Positions 45,796 to 54,071 of a stretch of 64,000 bases of DNA are shown piece after piece. The notes under the pieces were generated by a model, which saw only the letters and a program-made list of their open reading frames with translations, searched no databases and was not told the DNA's origin. The stretch is from Spirosoma aerolatum (GTDB lineage: Bacteria; Bacteroidota; Bacteroidia; Cytophagales; Spirosomataceae). The translations under genes and the position numbers were made by a program. The DNA lies in assembly GCF_002056795.1 (NCBI RefSeq), contig NZ_CP020104.1:2367001-2431000 (forward strand), in the 5' to 3' direction. Position 1 is the stretch's first letter. Each line of letters begins with the position of its first letter.

Positions 45796-46659
45796 ATGAA
45801 AATGATTATACAGACCTGTCTGATTGGGTGGCTAACCATTGCCAGGATCGCTTACGGACAAGCCCCCGAATTATCAGCAGATTCGATTACCTATTATCGG
45901 AAGGCATTGTCCGAAAAGCCTACAATCCGCGTATCGGCCCATCGAGGTAATACTGGGCTTGCTCCCGAAAATACGCTGGCTACGTTTCGCATTGCGTTAC
46001 AACGGCAGGTTGACTACATTGAAATCGACGTCCGGACAACCAGGGATGGACAGCTTGTTATTCTGCATGATGGCAACCTCAACCGGACAACCAATGGTAC
46101 AGGCCCTGCCGCCGAACGAACATTAGCCGAACTGAAGGAATTATCGGCTGGTAAAGGGGCGGGCGAATCATTTCGGGCCGAACGAATTCCTACGCTAGCG
46201 GAAGTATGCCAATTGGTGTCGGACTGGAACGCCCATCATCGCTCTCAAACCAACCTCTATGTCGATTGCAAAGCGGTGGCTCCGGAGCCGTTAGTTGCGA
46301 TGCTAACTCAGTACGGTTTGCTGAACGATGCCGTCTTCTACGGCTCCGATACCTTTTTGCAATCGCTTCACAAGGTGGCTCCGAAGGCGAAATGTATGCC
46401 CTCGCTCCGAAAAAGCGACGAGTTGACGGCCAAAATCGCAGCCTTGCACCCGTATGCGTTCGATATAAACGCTACCGAATTGACAAAAGACCTGGTCGAT
46501 CAACTGCATATGCAGGGGCTTCGGGTATTCGTAGATTTGCTGGATGAAGGCGATCGGCCAGAATACTACCAGAAAGCAGCGCAGTTGGGCGTCGATGTGA
46601 TTCAAACCGACCATATTTTGACCGTCTATCGGACCCTAGCCCGCCGAGCGACGAAATAA
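45796..46659 (+). CDS. Glycerophosphodiester phosphodiesterase family protein
   Basis: A 287-residue exported GDPD from the ATG at 45796, chosen because a signal peptide (LIGWLTIARIAYGQ) follows directly; an ATG at 45775 overlaps the upstream gene. The active site is complete: SAHRGNTGLAPENTLATF, YIEIDVRTTRDGQLVILHDG and the late DVIQTDH. It hydrolyses glycerophosphodiesters, or in related loci other phosphodiester-linked groups, in the periplasm. A phosphatase gene follows after 25 bp, suggesting a sequential diesterase-monoesterase pair. Confidence 0.9.
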   Translation: MKMIIQTCLIGWLTIARIAYGQAPELSADSITYYRKALSEKPTIRVSAHRGNTGLAPENTLATFRIALQRQVDYIEIDVRTTRDGQLVILHDGNLNRTTNGTGPAAERTLAELKELSAGKGAGESFRAERIPTLAEVCQLVSDWNAHHRSQTNLYVDCKAVAPEPLVAMLTQYGLLNDAVFYGSDTFLQSLHKVAPKAKCMPSLRKSDELTAKIAALHPYAFDINATELTKDLVDQLHMQGLRVFVDLLDEGDRPEYYQKAAQLGVDVIQTDHILTVYRTLARRATK

Positions 46660-46684
46660 CTTAAAACAAGCTGACTTGAGTGTT

Positions 46685-48067
46685 ATGAAGCAACTAATCT
46701 GCACCGCTTTTCTTGTCGCTATAACGGCGTCGGGATGGGCACAGGTACACAAAGATTATACCCCAACGGCCTATCCTGATCGGCTCATTCTGGGTTGGCA
46801 GGGCAATGCGGCCACGTCGCAGTCCGTCAACTGGCGTACCGATTCAACCGTTACGAATGCGGTTGGAGCCATTACCGAAGCTGATCCATCGCCCGATTTT
46901 GTCGCTAAAGCAGCCGTGATACAGGCTACGACCGACCGAATCGTACTCGATGGCAAAACGGTTCTCTACCACGCCGTTCATTTCACAAACCTGAAGCCAG
47001 CTACAAAATATACCTATCGGGTGGGTGATGGGGTGCACTGGAGCGAATGGTTTCAATTTAAAACGGCTCAGAATCAGGTCGCACCGTTCTCGTTTTTGTA
47101 CTTTGGTGATGCCCAGAACGACATTCGGTCACTTTGGTCGCGGGCCATTCGCGGAGCGTATTCAACCCTGCCCGCTGTGAGCCTGATGGTCCACGCGGGC
47201 GATCTGATCACAACCTCCAATGCCGACTGGCAATGGGCCGAATGGTTCGAAGCGGGTGGCTGGATCAATGGCATGGTGCCCACGTTAGCTACACCGGGCA
47301 ATCATGAATATTTTAAAGATGAACAGGGTAACTATCGCGTATCCAGGCACTGGCGCCCGTCGTTTGTGTTGCCGGAAAATGGGCCAAAAGGGCTGGAAGA
47401 AACAGCTTATTATTTCGATTATCAGGGCGTACGGTTTGTTTCCTTAAATTCACAGGCGGCTTTGCTTGACTCGACCGTAATGGCCACACAGGCGAACTGG
47501 CTTGTTCAGGTGTTGAGCAGCAATCCGAATCGCTGGACGATTGTGACCCATCACCACCCAATCTATTCGACGAAACAGGGCCGAGACAATGACGATTGGC
47601 GGAAAAAGATGGAGCCTATTTATAAAAAATACGGCGTCGATCTGGTCCTTCAGGGGCACGATCATACCTACGGACGAGGATTGAATATGCCGTTGGGAAA
47701 GAGCCGGAAACATCCCGATGGGCCAATCTATGTCGTTTCGGTGAGTGGGCCAAAAATGTATGATATTGGCCTCCAAAACTGGATGGATCGGGCGGCTTCA
47801 AATACGCAGCTATACCAGACCATTTCAATCGATGGGGCTAAATTGTCCTATCAGTCGTATACGGTGACCGGGGAGAAATACGATTCGTTTGACTTACTGA
47901 AAGACAGCAAAGGAACGAATACGCTGGTCGATCAGGCGCCGTTGCTGTCGCCCGAACGGCTCGAATTGCCCGCCGAATACCAAAAGCGGTACACACCTGC
48001 ACAAATGGATGAGTATCGGAATCGTTTTCAGGAATACAAAGCCCGCAAGCAGGCGAAAAAAGAGTAA
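46685..48067 (+). CDS. Purple acid phosphatase-like metallophosphoesterase
   Basis: A 460-residue exported enzyme; the ATG at 46685 is preferred over an in-frame TTG at 46676. The signal peptide ends at ASGWAQ. An N-terminal fibronectin-III-like PAP domain (LILGWQGNAATSQSVNW, YTYRVGDG) precedes the catalytic domain with the metal-ligand blocks YFGDAQND, HAGDLITTS, TPGNHEYF, VTHHHPIY and QGHDHTYGRG. This is the full set expected for a calcineurin-like dinuclear phosphatase. It probably removes phosphate in the periplasm after the adjacent diesterase acts. Confidence 0.88.
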   Translation: MKQLICTAFLVAITASGWAQVHKDYTPTAYPDRLILGWQGNAATSQSVNWRTDSTVTNAVGAITEADPSPDFVAKAAVIQATTDRIVLDGKTVLYHAVHFTNLKPATKYTYRVGDGVHWSEWFQFKTAQNQVAPFSFLYFGDAQNDIRSLWSRAIRGAYSTLPAVSLMVHAGDLITTSNADWQWAEWFEAGGWINGMVPTLATPGNHEYFKDEQGNYRVSRHWRPSFVLPENGPKGLEETAYYFDYQGVRFVSLNSQAALLDSTVMATQANWLVQVLSSNPNRWTIVTHHHPIYSTKQGRDNDDWRKKMEPIYKKYGVDLVLQGHDHTYGRGLNMPLGKSRKHPDGPIYVVSVSGPKMYDIGLQNWMDRAASNTQLYQTISIDGAKLSYQSYTVTGEKYDSFDLLKDSKGTNTLVDQAPLLSPERLELPAEYQKRYTPAQMDEYRNRFQEYKARKQAKKE

Positions 48068-48088
48068 AACTCAGTTAACCAACCTACT

Positions 48089-49240
48089 ATGCATACAACT
48101 ACCTCCCAGTCGACGGCTGACCCGGCTATTGCCCAGCCTGCACCCGTCAAACGATTACTTTCGCTCGATACCCTGCGCGGATTCGATATGTTCTGGATTA
48201 TGGGCGGTGAGGATGTATTTCACATACTGGCCAAAACAACGGGCTGGGCCTGGGCTGTGGTTATTGCCGAGCAATTGCATCATCCGGACTGGAACGGGTT
48301 TACAGCCTACGACCTGATCTTCCCGTTGTTTTTGTTCATGGCTGGCGTATCGACTCCCTTTTCGATTGGTAGCCGTCTGGAAAAAGGAGCGGACAAATCG
48401 GAGGTTGCCCGGAAAATTATTACCCGAGGGTTAGTTCTGGTTTTGCTGGGGGTGATTTACAACAATGGCCTATTTGTTAAAGCGTTTCAGGATACGCGTT
48501 TTCCAAGCGTACTGGGCCGGATCGGGTTGGCTGGTATGTTTGGGCAGTTGATTTATCTGTACGCCAGTACGCGTTTCCAATACATCTGGTTTGTTGGATT
48601 GCTGCTAGGGTATTGGGCATTGATGATGCTGGTGCCTGTGCCGGGATGCGGAGCGGGTATTCTGACAATGGAGTGCAATCTGGCCAGCTTTATCGACCGA
48701 CAGATTGTGCCGGGACATTTGTATAAAACAATTCATGATCCAGAAGGCGTTTTTTCAACGATACCAGCCATTGGTAATGCCTTGCTAGGCATTTTTGCCG
48801 GGACCTTTCTACGGGCGCATGGGCGAACGGGAGTGCAGAAAACGCTTCGGTTGCTGGGTATAGGTGTGGGTTTTGTTGTGCTGGCGTGGCTCTGGAACTT
48901 CGTTTTTCCCGTCAATAAAAATCTTTGGACCAGTTCATTCGTTTGCGTTACCGGTGGGTTCAGCCTGATCTTGCTGGCTATCTTTTACTGGGTTATCGAC
49001 GTAAAAGGCCTGAAAGGATGGACGTTTTTCTTTACGGTTATCGGTATGAACTCCATCCTGATTTATCTGGCGGGTGAGTTTATCAGCTTCGATTATGCCG
49101 CCCGGTTTTTCTTCGAAGGCTTACTGAAACTGTCGTCATCCGAAGTAGTTCAGAAAGTGGGTATGGCCATCGGCGTGCTCGCTGTCAAATGGGCATTTCT
49201 GTATTATATGTACAAGAAAAAGACGTTCCTGCGGGTATAA
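48089..49240 (+). CDS. NagX/HGSNAT-like membrane acetyltransferase, paralogue A
   Basis: A 383-residue protein with about ten membrane segments. RLLSLDTLRGFDMFWIMGG and HHPDWNGFTAYDLIFPLFLF, then MAGVSTPFSI, are characteristic of the DUF5009/heparan-alpha-glucosaminide N-acetyltransferase-like family (NagX in bacteria). The human enzyme acetylates terminal glucosamine across the membrane with acetyl-CoA; the bacterial substrate is unproven. It lies 21 bp downstream of the phosphatase gene and ends the operon-like run from 35884. A second paralogue is at 52738. Confidence 0.85.
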   Translation: MHTTTSQSTADPAIAQPAPVKRLLSLDTLRGFDMFWIMGGEDVFHILAKTTGWAWAVVIAEQLHHPDWNGFTAYDLIFPLFLFMAGVSTPFSIGSRLEKGADKSEVARKIITRGLVLVLLGVIYNNGLFVKAFQDTRFPSVLGRIGLAGMFGQLIYLYASTRFQYIWFVGLLLGYWALMMLVPVPGCGAGILTMECNLASFIDRQIVPGHLYKTIHDPEGVFSTIPAIGNALLGIFAGTFLRAHGRTGVQKTLRLLGIGVGFVVLAWLWNFVFPVNKNLWTSSFVCVTGGFSLILLAIFYWVIDVKGLKGWTFFFTVIGMNSILIYLAGEFISFDYAARFFFEGLLKLSSSEVVQKVGMAIGVLAVKWAFLYYMYKKKTFLRV

Positions 49241-49334
49241 TAGGTTACATACCGGTTTTGTCTGGTAATAAAAAATAGTGGCAATTTTCTCTTTTAGGTT
49301 ACTAATCGGCAAATTGTTATTATTTTGCCAGACG

Positions 49335-50252
49335 ATGAAACGAGATGATTCTCTCTGGAAGGCAATTTTAGAAGATGTATTTGATGATTTTTTACGCTTC
49401 TTCTATCCGAAGGCAGAAGAACTGTTTCTTCTGGATAGAGGGTTTGACTACCTGGATAAGGAATTAGAACAGTTGTTTCCTCCTGAACAGGATAGCTATC
49501 AACCCCGGTATGTTGACAAGCTGGTAAAAGTATATACTCGTCAACACGACCAAGTTCAGGAACAGTGGATTTTAATCCATATAGAAGTACAGGGCTACAA
49601 AGATCCTAATTTCGCGGAACGAATGTTCCAGTATTATTGCCGTATTTTTGACAAATACCGACAGCCGATTACAGCTTTTGCCTTATTTACAGATGGTCAT
49701 AGAGGGTATCAGCCTGCCTATTATGAACAGGATTGTTTAGGAACCCAGCTTCGCTATCAGTACAATGTCTATAAACTACTGGATCAAAGCGATGCTGCTT
49801 TATCGGGCAGTGCAAACCCTTTTGCCAAAGTATTATTAATCGGTAAGGCTGCTTTACTGGGCAAAAAGATGACTGAAGCGCAATTGCTGACCGTTAAAAT
49901 AAATATTGCTAAGGAATTGTTAGCGAGCCAATTGCCTAAAGATAAGGTTCGTAGTTTGATGAACTTCCTTCGGTATTATGTACGTTTGGAAAAACAGGAG
50001 GCAGTCGATAAGTTTGAGCGGGCTATTGAAGCTATAACACAACAAAATACCACAATGGGAATTGAGCAATTTTTGCTGGAACGTGCTAAAAAAGAGGGGA
50101 TAGAACAAGGAATAGAACAGGGGATGAGAGAAAAGAACCTGGTTTTTACCCAAATGCTTCTTCAGGAAACCTCGTTTACGGTAGAACAGATTGCCCGATT
50201 GGTTGGCGTACCGGTATCGTTTGTCGAAGAGGTCAAAAAGAAGGGCGTATAA
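49335..50252 (+). CDS. Rpn/PD-(D/E)XK nuclease-family protein
   Basis: A 305-residue protein from the ATG at 49335. KRDDSLWKAILEDVFDDFLR begins the domain, and WILIHIEVQGYKDPNFAERMF carries the ExQ form of the PD-(D/E)XK core, as in recombination-promoting (Rpn) nucleases and the related transposase-like families. A small GIEQGIEQGM repeat and a short helix-turn-helix-like tail (TVEQIARLVGVPVSFVEEV) end the protein. No terminal repeats are seen, so it is not a complete insertion sequence. It is unrelated to the glycan genes on either side. Confidence 0.8.
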   Translation: MKRDDSLWKAILEDVFDDFLRFFYPKAEELFLLDRGFDYLDKELEQLFPPEQDSYQPRYVDKLVKVYTRQHDQVQEQWILIHIEVQGYKDPNFAERMFQYYCRIFDKYRQPITAFALFTDGHRGYQPAYYEQDCLGTQLRYQYNVYKLLDQSDAALSGSANPFAKVLLIGKAALLGKKMTEAQLLTVKINIAKELLASQLPKDKVRSLMNFLRYYVRLEKQEAVDKFERAIEAITQQNTTMGIEQFLLERAKKEGIEQGIEQGMREKNLVFTQMLLQETSFTVEQIARLVGVPVSFVEEVKKKGV

Positions 50253-50277
50253 GTTTAGGCTTTTTAGAGCCCACACA

Positions 50278-52701
50278 CTACTTCCGCAATAGCCAAAGCT
50301 CGGTTACCTGCGAACCCCGTTCCCCTTCTCCACAGGTCCAGATAAAGGTAATTTTACCGTCCCATACAGCTGCTTTCGGAACGTCGAATTCGAAAATCGG
50401 TTGCTCGCCCGTCTGGATAAAATCATGAATTAACGACCCGTCGTCGGTGGTAAGTTTCATCCGCGACCGGAACCGGCCTGTGTAGGCAATACGAAGTCGA
50501 TAAGCAGCCTTCGGGTCCAAATCTGCGTAGGCAATTTTCAAGGGCTGATCATAGAGCGTTTTCGCTTGTTTCATCCAGACGCGTGGCGTAATCTGTCCTT
50601 TGAAGCCCGTTGCTTTAATTTCATCGACCCACTCAACACCCACCAGGCCAACGCCAAAGCCAGTTCGTGGCGACCGCAGACTACCAGGATCGACGTCCCA
50701 GCGTTCGTCCGAAACGACCCGGTGCCAACTTTCTGGAGCACCCATATGATCGTAAAAACCGCCGGGCCCCGGATCGGTCCGGTGAAGCATCTCTCTGATT
50801 TTGGCTAGACGGGAGGCTTCATCGCTAACTTTTTCAAGTTGCTCCAGTTGCGACAGCAGCCAGGGCGAGTCGTTGAGCGGGATGTCGATATTGTCCAGAA
50901 AATTACCTCGTCCCGACATAGCTCCGTGCCGTTCGATGGTCAACTGAGCGCCAATACTCTTGAACAAAGAATCTCCCAACCCAAAACAGATCTGGCGATA
51001 TTGAGGCAAAATGGGCTCTTTCCAGGCTTTTGCGAGAATGGTCTTTGCCTGTTCAATAGCTGCCAGCGAACCCTCAGCACCGATCGTTGTCAGCCTGTCG
51101 CGGGCTTGTAGTTCCAGATTGGTTTCGTACAGGAGCCGATGGCGCGTGTAGGCATCATAATAGGCCCGAATGAGACCCATCTGAAACCGGGCGTTTTGAC
51201 GTACCGATTGGGGGGCTGAGCTTTCCAGTGCCTGCCATTGCATCAGCGTTCGCTCTACCGACTCATTGGTCAGTAAACTACCCCGCCAGTTTTGCTCCAG
51301 CGCTACCAGGCCCTGCGCTACGGATTCAGTATAATTAGGGCCAATAAACAGACGGGCATAGTCGCGGAGGGTTTCTAATACGGGGGCTTCGGGGTTCCAG
51401 TCCTGATCACTCCAGACGAATTTATTTACATCGTCGTTGGTGCCTTCCGAATAGCTGATGCTGCCCACGGCGTAGTCATCCAGCGCATTGTGGATGGTTT
51501 TTTCATCGTGTGGGCGTGGGTTAATGCTCTCACGGCCCAGCGTCATGGCCCAGGCCAGATCCCAATGCGGTACAGGGTATTGGCTGCTGTAGTTGTGGGT
51601 AATATCAGGATAATGCCGAATGGGGATATTAGGATTCAGTCGATTCCGGATTTCCTGAACGGGCATCTTGACCCAGGGGCCAAAAACGACCCCACCGAAC
51701 CAGTCATAGCCGTGATTCACTTGTTTGAAGAACGCGTCGAACCATTGCTGAGTGGGTCGGAATACCTGAGGTGATACCCAAATTTTAGCGTTCGGATGAT
51801 ACGTATGCAAAACCTGCGCTTCTTTTTCGAGCCAGGCAAATAGCACGTCAGGTTCCAGTTCGCCAGGATCGCCACCCGGCACAAAAACGGCATCGAGTTT
51901 GGGTACGGTCGCAAAGATTTCCCGTCGCTCAGTCAATTCTTTTTGAATAGAGTCGGGATGGGTATAATTCTGACCCATATTCGGATACCACATCCAGACA
52001 TCCAGCCCATAGTCGGCACAAATTCGCGATTGCTCCCGAATCATCTGGATAGCCGGTAACTTCATATGCCGACTGGTGAAATCATCATCGGTGCGGGGCG
52101 GCATTATTTCAATGCTATTGGCTCCAAATAAGGCGAGTTCACGGATATATTGATCGAACTGTGCTACCGAAAACGCGTCGTAGGCGTTGGTTTTAGGGCG
52201 ATACCCTAACTGATGCCCACGAATAGGGTATCGTGGACTGGTGGATAGGGAAATCGGTTCGGGCAACTCAAGCTTTCCCGGACGAATATTCAACTTGCGT
52301 AGTAATCGCCCTACGCCGTAGAGCAACCCACGAGCATCATGCCCTACGATAAGTATAGTGTTGGCCGATTCAACCGTAACCAGTTTAAAACCTTCCTGTT
52401 GTGTTGCTGGCATATCGCGTACCAGCGTCTGGAAGGGTTTGGGGAGTTTGTCCAGGTTATTTTCCAGCGCAATCCCAATCAGAGGTTGAGGCATAGCTGA
52501 GGCTGGGAAGCGGTTTGTTACGGGCAATTGAATCCCTGATCGTTTCCTGATCTCCTGCTGTAGAACCTCAACCGTTCGGCGGAGGATTTTCTGATCCGTA
52601 ACTGTATTGACAATTTGGGCTTTCGACAGATCGATTGGAGACGCCAGAACCGTGGCCAGCGCCAAACAAAAGCAAACGGAGAAAACGATTCGTTTAAACA
52701 T
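50278..52701 (-). CDS. Putative glycoside hydrolase with GH20b/GH67N-like N-terminal domain
   Basis: An 807-residue exported protein from the ATG at 52701 (signal ending ATVLAS); a start at 52731 adds ten residues. Residues 25-135 resemble the small alpha/beta domain that precedes GH20 and GH67 barrels (LRRTVEVLQQEIRKRSGIQLP and ILIVGHDARGLLYGVGRLL). A TIM-barrel-like part follows, with GANSIEIMPPRTDDD and VFVPGGDPGELEPD (Asp278 and Glu281 are candidate acids), then a helical region and a beta-sandwich C-terminus. It does not match a standard family by eye. The PUL-like context suggests an exo-glycosidase acting on a uronic acid or amino sugar. Confidence 0.72.
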   Translation of the reverse strand: MFKRIVFSVCFCLALATVLASPIDLSKAQIVNTVTDQKILRRTVEVLQQEIRKRSGIQLPVTNRFPASAMPQPLIGIALENNLDKLPKPFQTLVRDMPATQQEGFKLVTVESANTILIVGHDARGLLYGVGRLLRKLNIRPGKLELPEPISLSTSPRYPIRGHQLGYRPKTNAYDAFSVAQFDQYIRELALFGANSIEIMPPRTDDDFTSRHMKLPAIQMIREQSRICADYGLDVWMWYPNMGQNYTHPDSIQKELTERREIFATVPKLDAVFVPGGDPGELEPDVLFAWLEKEAQVLHTYHPNAKIWVSPQVFRPTQQWFDAFFKQVNHGYDWFGGVVFGPWVKMPVQEIRNRLNPNIPIRHYPDITHNYSSQYPVPHWDLAWAMTLGRESINPRPHDEKTIHNALDDYAVGSISYSEGTNDDVNKFVWSDQDWNPEAPVLETLRDYARLFIGPNYTESVAQGLVALEQNWRGSLLTNESVERTLMQWQALESSAPQSVRQNARFQMGLIRAYYDAYTRHRLLYETNLELQARDRLTTIGAEGSLAAIEQAKTILAKAWKEPILPQYRQICFGLGDSLFKSIGAQLTIERHGAMSGRGNFLDNIDIPLNDSPWLLSQLEQLEKVSDEASRLAKIREMLHRTDPGPGGFYDHMGAPESWHRVVSDERWDVDPGSLRSPRTGFGVGLVGVEWVDEIKATGFKGQITPRVWMKQAKTLYDQPLKIAYADLDPKAAYRLRIAYTGRFRSRMKLTTDDGSLIHDFIQTGEQPIFEFDVPKAAVWDGKITFIWTCGEGERGSQVTELWLLRK

Positions 52702-52737
52702 AGAAAGGGTAGAATATGTACCGATGCGCACCGGTTT

Positions 52738-53844
52738 CTACAACTTAATAAAAATCCTGCGCTGGTACAGGAAGTAGGCTGGAATGAAATTGACACCGAT
52801 GAAAAACAGGGCATACAGTAAACTGGCCAGTTCCGGTTGGATACCAATCCCGATTAATCCATTGACCCCATGCTCGTTCAGGGAATAACTGCCGAATTTC
52901 ATTCGGTAAAAAACGAGAGCAAAGATGTCGGCCAGTACGTATACCGTAATTGCATTGGCTCCGAAAATGATACCGGGTCTGGTGCCTTGGGTATGGCCCT
53001 GTACATCAACCAGAAAATAAACCGCTCCCAATAGCAAGGCTGCAAAACCCGACGTCACCAGCACAAACGAACTCGTCCATAGGTTTTCGTTGACCGGGAA
53101 GGTTAAGCCCCAGAAATACCCGGCTGCTGCTGCGAACAGGCCCGCTGTCATCAGACAGGCTACTTTTTCGGTGGGGCTTATGGCCATGAGCATCACCCGG
53201 CCAGCCAGCATGCCGGTTATGGTAGTCACAATGGATGGAAACGTACTGAGAATACCTTCCGGGTCCCAGGTGCCCTGCCACATCCGGCCCGGAAGGTATT
53301 GTCGATCCAGCCAGGCCGCCAGATTCTGACCCGGTTCCAACACAACATGGCCCACGTCAGGAGTAGGGATAAGTGTCATGGCCAGCCAGTAGGCGACCAG
53401 CGTAAAGACCCCAATCCAGGCCTGTTGTTTCCAGGTAGTGTTCAAAAATAACGTTGTGCAAATCAGAAAGACGATGGCAATGCGGTGGAGGGTACCTGTC
53501 CAGCGAACATTCGAAAAATCGAAATCGGGCAATAAATTCAGAAACATGCCCACGGCAAAAATCTTCAGTGAGCGAACGATAATTTTTCGATAAAGTACGC
53601 CTTTGGGACTTCCTTCGGTTACGTGCCGGGTATACGCCAGTGTAATGGACACCCCCACAATAAACAGAAACGTGGGCGCAATTAAGTCGGTGAACGACAG
53701 GCCATTCCACCGGGTATGGCGGAGTGTAAAATACACGAACTCCTCGGTGCCCGGAAAATTGGCGACAATCATAGCCGCAATGGTAAACCCACGTAAGGCA
53801 TCCAGTGAAACGAGTCGATTCGGCGTCATTCGGTGGTCATTCAA
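52738..53844 (-). CDS. NagX/HGSNAT-like membrane acetyltransferase, paralogue B
   Basis: A 368-residue multi-pass protein. RLVSLDALRGFTIAAMIVAN and HTRWNGLSFTDLIAPTFLFI, followed by VGVSITLAY, match the same family as the gene at 48089, but overall identity appears modest. The conserved His in the H-x2-WNG block corresponds to the first luminal or periplasmic loop of the family. Its stop lies 37 bp before the start of the GH-like gene downstream in the same minus-strand operon. The ATG at 53829 is an alternative start. Confidence 0.85.
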   Translation of the reverse strand: MNDHRMTPNRLVSLDALRGFTIAAMIVANFPGTEEFVYFTLRHTRWNGLSFTDLIAPTFLFIVGVSITLAYTRHVTEGSPKGVLYRKIIVRSLKIFAVGMFLNLLPDFDFSNVRWTGTLHRIAIVFLICTTLFLNTTWKQQAWIGVFTLVAYWLAMTLIPTPDVGHVVLEPGQNLAAWLDRQYLPGRMWQGTWDPEGILSTFPSIVTTITGMLAGRVMLMAISPTEKVACLMTAGLFAAAAGYFWGLTFPVNENLWTSSFVLVTSGFAALLLGAVYFLVDVQGHTQGTRPGIIFGANAITVYVLADIFALVFYRMKFGSYSLNEHGVNGLIGIGIQPELASLLYALFFIGVNFIPAYFLYQRRIFIKL

Positions 53845-54071
53845 TGGTACTGGATTGAGAATTCTGTGGCTGATATAAGCCTACGTCGGCGTACGGAAAA
53901 TAAAATTCCTGAAGCCTAAGCCGGGCGAATTGGCTGACTGATAGCGATTAATGACTGCTTCATGACCATCAGTGACAATCAAATGACCGTTTTATTAAAA
54001 AAGCCCCGTTCTTGCAATGGTATCTTTATTACTGATTGACGTACTATAAAGGCTACTAAACCGGAAAATTT
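53845..54071. promoter_or_regulatory. Divergent promoter region between paralogue B and the GH20 gene
   Basis: 227 bases separate two outward-facing genes, so both promoters must lie here. On the + strand TATCTTTA (about 54019) is a near match to the Bacteroidota -7 element, without a good -33 partner. No strong inverted repeat that would mark a regulator-binding site was recognised. Confidence 0.35.

Noticed and set aside
50100..50135. GIEQGIEQG amino-acid microrepeat and the matching DNA repeat
   Set aside because: Such repeats are a normal trait of Rpn/transposase-like PD-(D/E)XK proteins near the C-terminus.
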